DNA of 64,000 nucleotides from Wallacemonas rigidus (lineage: Eukaryota > Euglenozoa > Kinetoplastea > Trypanosomatida > Trypanosomatidae). The stretch is taken from NCBI GenBank assembly GCA_030849045.1, contig JASAOL010000606.1:372001-436000 (forward strand), given 5' to 3'. The notes beneath the pieces are model-generated. The model searched no databases. It had not been told where the DNA came from and saw only the letters and a program-made list of their open reading frames with translations. The position numbers were made by a program, and so were the translations under genes. Positions 33,401 through 40,873 of the stretch are shown here, piece after piece (position 1 is the first letter of the stretch; the number at the start of each line of letters is the position of its first letter).

Positions 33401-35575
33401 GTCAAGCGCACGTTCACTGCGAATGAGTGCCGTCGCCAGCACAAGACCAGTGCCTCAGAGAGCGTTCCGACGGTGAACAGCGCAGACGCCGCCACAGGTG
33501 ATGTCGACGAGGACGATGAGCTCTCCGTGTTCTACATGTACCGCCTCGAGGGTCTGGAGCCGGACCGGCGCTACGTGCTGGCTATCCAGCCGTGCTACAG
33601 TGAAGAGGACGATTGGGGCCTGTGGTCTGAGACCCTCACCTTCGCGACGCTCCCCCCTGTGGAGATTATTCTCACCACGCTCGACAACCGCGTGGAGATG
33701 AACTGGAGGCGTCGTGCGCCAACGGTGGGTGCAATTCACAATTGGTCAGCGATGTCAATGGGAGCGGCCACGGGCACAGCCGATGGCCACGGTCAGCGCG
33801 ATCGCAACGTTGGTTTTGCCGAGGACGCACATAGCACGGCGGACCCGTTTCTACCCACCGTCGCGACGGTGAGACGCTACCACTTCGTCGCGTGCCGTGC
33901 TGAGGATCGTGATCGCCTGCTCGGCAGCCACGGCGACGCGGAGGTGATGGCGCCCGGCACGCACGAAGGCTCGCCAACCACCAAGAACGGCGGGTTCCGT
34001 ATTCCTGACCGCGGTGAGCAGCACCAGACGCCGCCGCTTCATCAGGCGCGGTCTTCGCACCACAGCGGCAGCCTCAGCGAAGGACAGCCGCTTGGCATTC
34101 CCGACATGGAAGACCACAGCCCGCAGGACAGAGATCGGGCTTCATACGCGAACGCCAGCGACCCACGCACGTCCTTGCGCTCACCAGAGACGCCACCCAT
34201 GCAAATCCCAAGGGACGGTGACTTCCTTATCGAGACTGAGCTGGACGGCGACGAGACAAGCAACGCGGATGTGCACACATTCCTGGAGCACCTCGAAATG
34301 GACTCGACGTACGTCATTCGCATCCGTGCCCTCGACAACAGCGGCACCTGGGGTGCGTGGGCAGAAAGCATCCTTGACACGCCGCCCTTCCCTCCGACCA
34401 ACGTGATGCTACGCAAAGTCAACGCACAGATGTGTGCTCTTCAGTGGGATTCTCCACGCAGCACGCAGCAGCCGAACCGCACGCGGTACCGCTACGTTGT
34501 GGAGCAGCAGTATGCCGGCCACGGTGCAGGGGCGACGCCGGGTATTGAGGACAACTTTGGCACGGGCCTTGGCGCTCTTGGTAGCGCACAAGGTGGACCC
34601 GTCGCGATGCGCCGTGCGACGACCACGAACGTGCTCGCAGATTGGCGTGTAGTGGACACGGTCGAGGAGCCTGTCTGCGCCGTGCGCATCCTTGGTCCCA
34701 CCACCCGCCTGCGCTGCCGCGTGCGCTGCTGCCGTTTGTCCTCTGTAAACGCGCCGTTCAGCAGCTACTCGGAGACGGTGGTGCTCTCTAAGGGCACACC
34801 CCCTGAGCCTGCGGTTGGCCTGACCGTGACGGAGCTCGCGCGTGACCTGGCGACATTGCAGTGGACACCAAGTCCTGTCGCGCCGGGCAGTGGCACTGCG
34901 GTGAACCTGTTCTACCGCGTCTACATCTCAGAGAAGGACGGGCCGTCCATCCTCTTTGCCACTGTCTCAGAGAGCGTGTACACCGTCTCACACCTCAGCC
35001 CCTCGACGGCGTACGTGGCGATGGTGGTGGCGCACAATGCGGACGGCATGAGCTACAGTAACCCAGCCGTTCGCTTCACCACGCGGCCTGCAGACGACAG
35101 CAACGTGATTCGTGATGACGGCACGGTGCGCCGTGTGCCACTGGGTCTCGTTGTCGACCCCAATGCAGAGGCACGCGCTGCGGAGCGTGAGCGCGCGCTG
35201 ACCGCCGCGCCGTCCACTGCCAATATCACGGCTGCCTCCAGCCTGCAGCGTCCCTCCGCACCCAAAGCGGGTAACGCAGCGCGTGCGGCGCGTCGCGTGA
35301 CGTCCGGTGGTGCACCCACAACGGCGGCGTACAACATCGCCAACGCCAAGTCTGGCGCCAGCCGCGGACGGAGTGGATCGAAGAAGGCGGCGACGCGGGC
35401 GGCTACGAGCGCGGGACCGGTTGCCACTGAGGCAGCGGCGATACGTAAGCCATCGACTCGAGCGAATCGCTCAGCGGCGGACAAACGTTCGACAAGCGCC
35501 GGTGCAAAACGCGGTGTCAAGACGGCCGCCACAAAGAACCGCCCGGGTCTACCTCCCTTGAACCAGACCATGTGA
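21422..35575 (+). CDS. giant fibronectin-III-like repeat protein with WSXWS-like motifs
   Basis: A 4717-residue protein made of about 32-33 tandem units of roughly 110-200 residues. A typical unit begins with a strand carrying (I/V)GEDxxxLxWxR, contains an FN3-like F strand YxVxVRA, then a WGLWS-type motif and a strand ending in TLP or similar. WGLWS itself occurs nine times; variants include WGQWT, WGMWS, WGVWS, WGPWS, WGHWS and WGLWC. The last two units (about 4322-4557) are closer to ordinary FN3 domains (PPxNV...LQW, PPEPAVGL...YVAMVVAHN). Two units around residues 2180-2243 and 2424-2490 carry charged helical insertions. The final 160 residues are basic, Ala/Ser/Lys/Arg-rich and probably disordered. 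No signal peptide, membrane segment or enzyme domain is seen, so an intracellular scaffold, perhaps cytoskeletal, is more likely than a receptor; this is inference. The ATG at 21422 follows a strong splice acceptor. Confidence 0.9.
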   Translation: MPQLNCQAVVHRMDEIFGEFGIQVTQGDAPSAEEPSATQDVDQWQLIVSPASASDVVIAKDGVFRIPEREGDVVFNEVMEYHKMDRRIVKLEAGRQYVIGVRFHTTRWSTWSLAIRAGTFHPVAAKVEEIGEDYVRLRWGRSAQRDTTGLAAEGDVAATRRLEALANLELRVVREVDKVEECVELFTGGERIHTVHGLTPGLAYIVMLRYETLIGSVRNWLDVGRFYTAPPNEVRLETRGEDVFSISWKRASLPADTVGYALPQTEVHRYELSVESDGLQMSTVEVPASASTHRFTELFPSTTYRVFVRALSTGGQWGCKSNVVELSTADKPRLEVASRGETFLSLLWNREHNEELESKMEYYVQSQSTAYRQQDTIAVLPQTIIDGNGDERRNVKVFNVEHLRAGSEYAIAIRTYLEGEWGQWTEPRPFRTADRATLTFLERGEDFFTLAWPTTAASSPQSDAVMTSDRFHILVTQLKPLGERVVVLDQDVSPQADQSGFRVSNLAANSDFDVQSRTWQLNPVTGFEGWGELSAPVRIRTLQSVALHIWDVGEDFAHVVWRRGLDVAEGGSTHLSNTGAGASKATASTTGDSWNILKYELVVGCVDTEEDALLHRQVLDTNYTITNLQPDTTYVVSVRACDERGQWGLWSKTRVRTLAPIVTSIHEISEDFVRLMWQRTSSDGDGDAVKTGEGDATSDATAANGSATVTADCFVSRYAVFVYSQEMLESDVVPDAESGYLAGGRSDVRRYKAVSSDHTSLRIGDLLPDRVYVAVVRASTASGKWGLWSHPLKFRTNPPFSIPVNNLSIGENYVHLVWGRDTEPLTDKDVHLGDLTVTAQQLRINGVNTNFAKDHSLAADLRELKVYGLSPASAYTIQLRVCGASGSWGLWSAPVYVLTRGTILTKAVEVAEDYASIMWERRKVPNPNRYPTGKGVVTSYHLRVYNATGVHLETFLGDGDCPYRIQHLRPDTYYCVELKANYNDEEWGLWSTPLWCLTMQPLQVQTKLISEEFCCLSIRRPTQQRRLPEDDGNHPTEDRIVAFGQLRPSLMLCVTSPILTKMPHSSVGTTARPKKQNSSLPPDAADHRLIYQTEITSTSELVEHTVPNLKSNTVYSVSVRSKLANGEWGMWSPSSLFVTVPTMAVSLRDIGESFVRVEWARNAQVIPPQLEHPEKVTVGLGTVSNSRIRIRAIAGGYQHTYNVDSSLRSLRLAKLTPATTYAVAVQTYNDNYDWGVWSEEALVRTVPGMDICIEHISEDALWVSWTRLTDLDGVMDATTVQNVCVVPKSYEVCITGASYFRYSKETDVNALFFRGLQPDAVYCFHVRVQFAETEEWGLWSSQAFRTKPRMRATFGSIGEHFAVVEWRRHLPTPLPAAVLSELPTPITETDDVVEQYRLRVQRVGEAASRVYNLSPRLSSFRLKDLSPSSEYRVWMCTKGLQGVWGLWSQETRVRTLPKLSLTIADIGEDYVRVSWQRSQWEGEHVQGDNVEVRQVDGAVSGYQVRVVSETGEVVATCKTGFCETSCVVSGLKLCALYTVQVCAKDTYDEWGLWSDARAFVTLHAVETRLTRIGETFVDIHWRRSTSPAPGSVLTSGRHTTAEDGTADADAPLGALTAPTHADGFPTTAQREDERVLQWHIRVQSARVYGGQPEAAGDEAQREFYAAPDELHRRIEGLLPNATYFIAVRAKNRVGEWGHWCPPLSVYTYPLLAVSVERYGETFINISWERAVWEGITSDGSAVTAAEVSRHAQLVCFPSKSKVHNYQVLVQPLPSEEPFNEADEPLVDGARVYDTTQPSIRLGNLSPGTRYRMRVREQHIDETGKAVDGDWGASSEPRYVETMASLQIMPTEIGEDYCLLGWKRQPRVRSDQAYTAVPLCKVPQRVTEYELHILRLRDEDGQGAYEGPLAMDVVTTIPASATNTHNCQNLVHNAIYQVRMRAKGEAGSWGPWSPLTKFVTNGRLAVKIPSVYETSFALSWRRLLPAWAELTMPEAAAITSSVSSRPTRSHAESTTADVHASPRSSRSGSVADNSGDDTDEEQPHGVDGGASLGPDNQTEAEGGASRASAYHPSLRDVRVGDYTIQRYEIVVTGLSCDFEQIITLDKRYMTTVVEGLEPNALYAVCVRSLSNSERWSRFSNVVSVLTLRPMQVTVAHRTESTAVLRWFREPTNPLQYAGLLATKKAEADRACDERERKDLYQLKQHVHELESRGESPSSVIDQDLRRQHNALQRAEATEHLLMENVVVGDARDATGYHFRLQGDACCVYVRHAERLRLSDKCGASISQRASVTSVPDLLAATNSNLATTLTTATVTSTPAAPATTTALAASASGAQEVPAETDAPLTPISIVDMCLRSDVCEMTLENLRFDSLYHCAVRSRCDRGVWQPWSATVSFETLPPLTLCQSRFGEHYINLYWMRQHATDAAADSEADATYKALQEQYGRITQKELEEKKETMPAEEMEQLIEGLKQLREARRQHQQREQARVDGRVPILADEHTPIRGYHLRVVAENGGFTDYYIAATAQSRHDEGEKSGEESSQGIIRATDSAEDRRETTVAQPAAFTVTGLQPNSMYVCLLCADYGENAVGQWTTPLKFMTQNLIQLQLTYIGESFVDIEWQRAANKKLPLCDREDTLTSTGLQEQERRYQIRIEYEDPVTGAVREELRDMRASNQFRVRDLIPDAKCTIAVREWDAKGDWGLWCTPRACATLPGMEISAQEVGEDWATLGWRRLHKQQDYDKDMHILQYGVDSTAYFVRITELKPKSTTTVAEEEAKPTVRKPAHAAENSRTSSHNNGDSEPDTADDEENDNAEDGLQAHCSDELADVFARSVGPDEQDEERPEPFEGRVNDAYMIVRAFDDKTVVHTFRGLEPGKLYSVQVLAETTGGHLGQWSALTFVQMAPKLVLRAMHIGEESMSLQWQRPPPPAPPAPVNPNALFCTENGPVSYELTVVGADGFSLTRSFDSHTTGTVLTGLSLNTVYKAAVRSTNAKQYTSLWSDALYAVTLPPITVQPAEVAEQYTILSWGRGAQNEAQFNLAAVASDAPLSSAGAAAGSHEISSLATPTIVFSRDPTPLYHLRVYSVQPNGTMTLLLEREVDGSETTLKVDALKPNSAYVASVRAADAHLSPSWGHWSAERCFYTMKPVQCRVAAVGEDFIRMEWSRGAPDVIPPMGGPNTVTTTTATVASSVVASTAVTALSSACVSATTQHDAFEPHAGFTDSGAASSTGGHNATVHAADYNSDLNSRNSSEEPILVGSLADREGTARFDLLDQPTPSPVVYHTVQTTISSFLLSIRPAAEAEPYTIRVDGHCHHWTIPNLAPDRVYTIALRLCYASGECSPWCEPLRAGTYNLLEVELKHAGETHLGVAWQRQSNTADVQTLSLGRVEETVCYELVVRGCHTSHNASFAAALSGGATDESSPLNPAQVDAALADAPVSPPANSDLTSSQFPPDARSFFVPPRQRHFVVNGLASNRRYQLAVRRWYGPLESFVDDCPRATPLTDDAEMCKVIEAAHAVPGCWSESELAMTLPDMCCQVEFVDEDAFSVRWERDVRANGALSARGAHISAPPQQHNIRIDQWLTDGTGPDTDGDALHVDQMIPPEEYRFVVKGLQPCRVYRVDLRSCVTKVWGQWSRPIYVLTLPKLEVSVDGIGEDTATIVWSRHIPSYTMADGIKTISSSHHPEQGTGSSALRYQLEVNGVGRTAGVRLLKRMKPGRTSYTLRQLDAGALYSVRVRMTSEEHLALPATGTATGATTTTPGTTNTSAAVAGGTAGNGAAASSAANLWSEVVFFASLKPLSVHLTPPAEQFIYVQWQRPAQTEDEYRALLPNYNPSATTQAVPADSDEAAVSSTGGPRIICGNPDVQAYQLCVFRGDTTPSTAVIDKHLKKDASHYRVNGLEPNTPYVVVLRSSTAPGLWGLWSHEMAFRTPALLSPSLVNFGETYATVAWQRPASHAREGLADADPEPTRYALVARCTSNDESGGSRSSGAGGNGLVKRTFTANECRRQHKTSASESVPTVNSADAATGDVDEDDELSVFYMYRLEGLEPDRRYVLAIQPCYSEEDDWGLWSETLTFATLPPVEIILTTLDNRVEMNWRRRAPTVGAIHNWSAMSMGAATGTADGHGQRDRNVGFAEDAHSTADPFLPTVATVRRYHFVACRAEDRDRLLGSHGDAEVMAPGTHEGSPTTKNGGFRIPDRGEQHQTPPLHQARSSHHSGSLSEGQPLGIPDMEDHSPQDRDRASYANASDPRTSLRSPETPPMQIPRDGDFLIETELDGDETSNADVHTFLEHLEMDSTYVIRIRALDNSGTWGAWAESILDTPPFPPTNVMLRKVNAQMCALQWDSPRSTQQPNRTRYRYVVEQQYAGHGAGATPGIEDNFGTGLGALGSAQGGPVAMRRATTTNVLADWRVVDTVEEPVCAVRILGPTTRLRCRVRCCRLSSVNAPFSSYSETVVLSKGTPPEPAVGLTVTELARDLATLQWTPSPVAPGSGTAVNLFYRVYISEKDGPSILFATVSESVYTVSHLSPSTAYVAMVVAHNADGMSYSNPAVRFTTRPADDSNVIRDDGTVRRVPLGLVVDPNAEARAAERERALTAAPSTANITAASSLQRPSAPKAGNAARAARRVTSGGAPTTAAYNIANAKSGASRGRSGSKKAATRAATSAGPVATEAAAIRKPSTRANRSAADKRSTSAGAKRGVKTAATKNRPGLPPLNQTM

Positions 35576-36829
35576 TGCGCATACATGGGTACGCACCGTG
35601 ACTCACTCATCTGTTTTAGTTGTGGTTGGTGTGCCTACAGCTGCTTCTTCCTTCGTCCTACGCTTCGCGCAAGACGACCGCTCTTGTTCTTCGTTGTCCT
35701 TTTTTTTTTTTTCAATTTTGTTTTCTCTGTTTGGTAGTAGCAATGACAGCGCTGGCCGCAGACTCGGACAGTGTGCGGACAATTGTGTGTCTGGGCGTGG
35801 CTCTCTGGCAGGAGTACACGCAAACGACCACAACACCGCAGTGGCCCTTCTTGATTCTTTTTTTTCTTTCTTTTTCTCTCTCTCTCTGATCTCTCTGGCA
35901 GTCTCCTTTCGTCTGACGCCATTGCAGGTGCACGTCCCAGAAGAGCTAGTGCACTGGGTCGTCACCGCTGTTGCTCCGACATGTCTTTACACGATGTTTA
36001 TACAGGCCTCCGCTCGTTGCTGGCCTCACGTGCGTCACGATTTGTACAAGATAGCTTTCTGCGGCTCTCTATTGGGGCTTTTGTGTCCTCTCCCTATTTT
36101 TCAGACGCTGTCCGGCGACCGGTTTTCTCCACCGCCTTCCTTTCGAATTTTTCGCTCCTCGCTTGCTGTGAGCGTGAGAGGGAGAGAGGCGCGCATGTAA
36201 ACAACAAATTAGCTCCTCAAGTGGTACTTTGGGAGCGCGCTAACATCCAGTTGACAATACCACGCACATCAAAGAGGAAGCGAGCGAGTGAGACAGGGGA
36301 AAAAAAAACACCCATGTGTGTGTGTGTCTTACCTGCGCTTGCCAACACGCGATGATCATGAGAGGACACCAAGAAGCCCACGAACTTGACTGCTTGTTCT
36401 CAAGCGTATGGTGATGGAGACGATCAAGGCGCTGGCTAGATGCGGCGTGAGAAGCGCAGGCGTGCTCCTGTTTGTGTTCGCTTTCTCAGCCCTTGTCTCG
36501 ACCCTCTCGTGTATGACGACAAACACAGTGCGCGTGCGTTCCACCCGCCCTACGTGACATCAACTTCTTTGTGTTTTCCCCCTTTTCTGTTTATCCCCAC
36601 CGATGCCCATCATGCCCTGCGGCTCTACCGACTTCCTACCCTCCTATGCTACCCTTCGATATCTCTTCCTCTCTCTCTATCTACTACAAAGTGAGCGGGC
36701 TCAAGGTGATGAGTGATCCAAGACGACAGCGTCTACATTTCCTGTCTTGCTCCCCAATCCTGTATCCCATAGCTGCCGAAAGACTCATTTCACGGATTGG
36801 AAAAAACAATTTTCAGGTGCGCTAAACAC
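35576..36829 (+). other. gene-poor gap, left part
   Basis: No supported gene in about 1.25 kb. It holds T-rich and CT-rich tracts (35699-35713, 35850-35887), a short GA-rich run near 36170-36195, an A-run at 36299-36308 and a short GT run near 36315-36328. Nothing else is recognised. Confidence 0.55.
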
Positions 36830-37920
36830 GTCCTCAGCCCTTAGCCGCACCGTCGTCGTTTACGGTGGCACAGCCTTCATATGCGACGACGACCCCTCGC
36901 CCTTGGCTCTCACCTGGGCGGACGGTCACCGCACCGACGGTGTGGGCAGCGTGGACGACAGCGGTATCTCCTTTCGTCCGTTTACCGATGACGCGCTGCC
37001 GCGACTCAACTGCGCCCAGAGTCGGGTACGGAGCACACGCAGCGTACCGCTCAGGAGAACGTGATTCTCGCTGAGCTGGCACAGCTGAAGGCCCAGTTGG
37101 CCGCGAATGGAAGCTTGGCACCCCATCCCAACGACGGCGTCGACCCAGCCGTGGTGATGGCCATGTCCTAGGCGTGGAGCGACACCCGCACGGCACCGAC
37201 ACCGAACAGTTTAACCTGTGACATCTCCAGTGGGGTCCCCTCCGTGAACAGTACGGTTCGTGAACAGTCGTGAAAGACCGATTGTACCACATCCTCCGGA
37301 TTGTGCCGAATGCGCGCATGCCCGCCCTCCTCGACGTCTGTTTCCATGCGTTCGATGCGCTATACGACATTGCGTTCACACGGTGGGAAACGCTGGACAG
37401 TATCGCGACACCTGAGAACAAGGACATTGTCCGTGCGCTTAACGATTCGCTCCGTCGCCTTTTCCTGACAGCTACGGATACCAATGGCATGGCACTCAAG
37501 TTCGACGCCGGCCGATTCAACTCGACCACCACACCGGAGGCGCTGTCCCTGCAGCGGTCGATGGAGGCGGTGTCTAAGACGCCTTTCGTTCCAAAGCGCA
37601 ACGTGAAGCGATTCGTGCGCGGCGGCATCGCCAACGGCCCCCGTCGCGGACGGCGAAACGGCGACGCGTCCGCCCAGTGAACCGCAGAGCCGAACCTATT
37701 CCTACAGCTGCTGGACGTCCCCATGAAAGCGTGGTCACCGCCAGAGCACATCGACGTGGCGGCGACCGAGCAGGCGGTGCAGGCGTTCCTCAGGAACATG
37801 TGAAGCGACGCCACGTGGTCACAAATGCGCAGCCTCCGAAACCGCCTCAATCAGTTCTGCGACGTCAACAAGCTCGCACGCCATGAACCGGGTTGCGTAC
37901 TGCTCATTCTTTATCGTCTT
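36830..37920 (+). mobile_element. possible fossil of a tyrosine-recombinase element (TATE/VIPER-like), broken
   Basis: A GC-rich, coding-like island of about 1.1 kb sits alone in an AT-rich gap. It has no intact ATG-initiated frame and is clearly broken, with roughly a handful of breaks. Its parts suggest a helical, basic N-terminal region followed, near the right end, by a stretch weakly resembling the core-binding region that precedes the catalytic domain of tyrosine recombinases. No catalytic domain and no terminal repeats were seen, so only the 5' part appears to survive. Tyrosine-recombinase elements of the TATE and VIPER groups are known from trypanosomatids. A decayed host gene is the main alternative. 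Age cannot be measured here but it is no recent insertion. Confidence 0.35.
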
Positions 37921-38455
37921 TTTCTCAACATGATAGTTTTACTTTTTTTTTTCTTTCTTGTGTGACCAGACACACCTCCGTTTTTCCGTTGTTTTGAGGT
38001 AACCCACCCTCCAGCGCCTTCATCTTTGATTCCGCCTGGGACTCGATGAAGGCTATGGCCTAAAAATGGAGACCCGAGCACCTCGCAAGTCTTTCAACAT
38101 AGTGATCGGATCAAATATATCAAAGCAAGTATTAAATACAGAAATGAGCCGAAGGAAGTGCAAGGGGCGTGAGAAAGGCCGCGCATAGAGCGAACCACGT
38201 TACAAACATATCCACTCTCTCGAAATCCCATTCTCCTTTCCTCGCGTAGCTAGACGAACAAGAGTATTCATATAAATATATTTTGCTGTACTCTGTCTCC
38301 CTCCTTGGCACCGCGCGGACGTTGATCGCAGCAGAACATAGATAACCACACCCACATATAAATAAACGTACATAGAATTATTGCTGCGTGGGCTCACCAC
38401 GTACGACACATACACATACACACACACATATCCGCACGTAATTACAACGGTGACT
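37921..38455 (+). other. gene-poor gap, right part / 5' flank of MCM10
   Basis: AT-rich by local standards (38090-38400), with a T-tract at about 37941-37955 and CA/TA-rich sequence just before the MCM10 start. AG at 38330-38331 after a CT-rich run (38288-38307) is a possible splice acceptor. No gene seen. Confidence 0.5.
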
Positions 38456-40873
38456 ATGAGTAATGATGAGGACCTCTTCGACGTTTTCAACGTCTCTGCA
38501 TCCGCGCAGGTCCCACCAAGCGACAGCCCCAGCACCGTGACGACATTGTTAACGACTGGCGCGCCACCGGACGGGACGGTATTGACGCGGTCACTACGAC
38601 CAGCCTTTGAGCACACGCCGCCGTCCACACCGATGGAGACGATGGCGACAGTGGGAGAGAGCCAGTCCACGGTCACACTTCTGTCCGCGCCTTGCCGGAC
38701 AGCCGTCACGCACGCCGATCTTATGCGACTTACATCGGGCGCGGTGGCTGCGCCTGCTGACGCCGAAACCGCCTCCACGCCACTGACGGCTACTTCGGCG
38801 GTAGGGCGCCGCTTACCAGTCTCGTCTGCTACGCCACAGGGCGGCATATCCGTCATGACTTCTGCCGTTGATCGTTACGCAGATGGCGCGTCCAGTCTCC
38901 CCGGTGGCTCTGCGGTGGCGGCCACCGCTGCACCTGATCCGTCAAAGACGTACCTTCAGAAAGAATCGAGCATCCGTATTAAGCACGCGACCGTGAGCCT
39001 CTCGCAGCTCCCGTTGTTTACCGCAGGTGCACCCATCACTGCTTTCGCGGCTGTGCACCGGTGGCTGGCCGCACACCTCGCAGACGAGGCCGCGGTGATG
39101 GCCCAGACGTGTGTCGGCACAGTCGTCCGTAAAACGGATCCCAAGATGGGGGCTCGGCAGCCGTACGCGGTCGTGACGCTCTGGGACATGCAGGCGGGTT
39201 CTCCGACGCCACAACACGAGCTTGCGTTCCTTGTGTGCGGCGCCGCGTTCGAGCACATCCTCAGCAAGACTGTCGTAGGTACCGTCCTGGCTGTCAGTCA
39301 GCTCACACGCACCCGTCGCAGCGCAGCACCGCAGACAGCCACAGCTGGCAGTGGGGGGAGCAGCTCATTGCTGCGGTTGAGCAGCGTGGAAGCCGTACGT
39401 ATCCTTGGTCACGCGGCGGACTTGGGGAGGTGCGAGTCGACCTCGAAGAGGAGTGGCGAGCGCTGCACGTCGTTGATCAACACACGCCACACCAGGCACT
39501 GCGTGCACCACATCTCTGACATTCGCAGGGTCGCCTCTGCCGGCCCCGCCTCTTCAGTAGCGGGCAAGCACACCACTGTCAGCACACCCGCTGCCGTAGT
39601 CAAAGGGGGCGCGTTGACGACGCATATCAACTTCTCTGCTCCGTCTGCTCGCCCTGGCACCGCGTTCAGTGCGACCGCCACTGTGGGTGTGCGGCCGTCT
39701 GCGCACGCGACGACCACAACGCGCGCTGTCGTCAACCCACTCTTGGTCCAGTCGAAGCAGCTGCTAAAAAAGCAACAATCGAGCCTTTTCACCGTGCACG
39801 GGCGGTCTGGGCTTCCCACGCACATGGCTGCTCCGGAGGCGGCGTCTATGAGTGGCGCAGGTGTCTACTCCGGCGTGCACAGCGGCACTGCACTGCCCGT
39901 CACTGGTCTCATGAGCGAAAAGGTCGCTCAGTCGTACCCTTCGGCGCAAGCCCTCGGCGTGTCGACGCGGGGTCGCGACGCGCTGGCGGCTGCACGTGAG
40001 CAGGAAGATCGCGAACGCACCCGTCAGCTGCTGCGCCGTGCGTCAGGTGGGCTTGCGGGCTTGGCTGCAACGGCAACACCCGCATCGACAAGGCCACAGG
40101 AAACAGGGGCACTGAAGCGCGCCCGCGACGAAACGGCGCTCCCCGCTTCCGTCAACAGCAGTCCGAACAGTGTCAGTACGCCCGAAAGTCGCCGTCGGGC
40201 CGTGGAGGCGCTGAAGCAGCAGTTCGCGCCGCTGCCATCCGTTAGCCGCGCGGCTTCCCGTCATTGTGCGTCGGCGTCAACTTCCGCCGCGGCGCGCAGC
40301 GGTGACGGGAAGCGCAACTTGATGGTCAGCGCGGTGTCTCGTGCCGTGGCCAACGGCGCTTTCCAAGCCACGCCTTCAACGACATCGACGCCAAAGGAAG
40401 CGGTCCAGACGCAGCGTCCTACGTCATCGCGACGTGCTGCCAACGCCACGGCGGCTATCCTCTCTGCGGCTGCGAATGCGAAGAGCTCCCTCGACGACCT
40501 GCGAGTCCAAGCGGCACGCGATCGACTTGATGCCTACTTCGACAGTGAGATTGTGCGTGAAAAGGCGAGAGAGGTGCTTGAGACCGTCACGGAGCAGTCC
40601 GTCCGCGGCACCTACTGCTTTGACTGCAAAAACTGGTATACGAAGCTGCCAAAGTCCTGCGTGGAAGCCCACCACCGCACAGAGAGCAGGGACACGAAGA
40701 AGCGCTTTATTCAGTGCGCACAGTGCCAGCACAAGACGTTTATCATCGGTGAAAGCACGATCGCAGCCAAGGTACTACCCGTTTGTCCTCAGTGCAAACA
40801 GCACACGGCGTGGCGCGCCAGCAACGCGGCACCGCTGATTCCAGACGCTCCCGAAGAGATTCATCCCTTCTAA
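38456..40873 (+). CDS. MCM10: Mcm10 replication initiation factor homolog
   Basis: An 805-residue protein. Mcm10 joins the CMG helicase at origins, binds ssDNA and dsDNA and is needed to start unwinding. The internal domain combines an OB-fold (about 160-290) with the family zinc finger C326-x10-C337-x11-C349-x2-H352, preceded by LGHAADLGRC, the hallmark of Mcm10. A second zinc region near the C-terminus has C721, C724, C735, H740 followed by KKRF and C754, C757, C777, C780, matching the CCCH plus CCCC layout known from the C-terminal domain of animal Mcm10 and absent from budding yeast. Between them lies a long disordered Ala/Thr/Ser-rich linker with basic patches, and the N-terminal 150 residues are also low complexity. 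The ATG at 38456 is the first in frame; the upstream extension lacks ATG. Strong family call. Confidence 0.92.
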   Translation: MSNDEDLFDVFNVSASAQVPPSDSPSTVTTLLTTGAPPDGTVLTRSLRPAFEHTPPSTPMETMATVGESQSTVTLLSAPCRTAVTHADLMRLTSGAVAAPADAETASTPLTATSAVGRRLPVSSATPQGGISVMTSAVDRYADGASSLPGGSAVAATAAPDPSKTYLQKESSIRIKHATVSLSQLPLFTAGAPITAFAAVHRWLAAHLADEAAVMAQTCVGTVVRKTDPKMGARQPYAVVTLWDMQAGSPTPQHELAFLVCGAAFEHILSKTVVGTVLAVSQLTRTRRSAAPQTATAGSGGSSSLLRLSSVEAVRILGHAADLGRCESTSKRSGERCTSLINTRHTRHCVHHISDIRRVASAGPASSVAGKHTTVSTPAAVVKGGALTTHINFSAPSARPGTAFSATATVGVRPSAHATTTTRAVVNPLLVQSKQLLKKQQSSLFTVHGRSGLPTHMAAPEAASMSGAGVYSGVHSGTALPVTGLMSEKVAQSYPSAQALGVSTRGRDALAAAREQEDRERTRQLLRRASGGLAGLAATATPASTRPQETGALKRARDETALPASVNSSPNSVSTPESRRRAVEALKQQFAPLPSVSRAASRHCASASTSAAARSGDGKRNLMVSAVSRAVANGAFQATPSTTSTPKEAVQTQRPTSSRRAANATAAILSAAANAKSSLDDLRVQAARDRLDAYFDSEIVREKAREVLETVTEQSVRGTYCFDCKNWYTKLPKSCVEAHHRTESRDTKKRFIQCAQCQHKTFIIGESTIAAKVLPVCPQCKQHTAWRASNAAPLIPDAPEEIHPF

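Noticed and set aside
21422-35575. Thrombospondin type-1 repeats as an explanation for the WSXWS-like motifs
   Set aside because: The units lack the six conserved cysteines of that domain, while strands and Tyr/Trp positions fit FN3.
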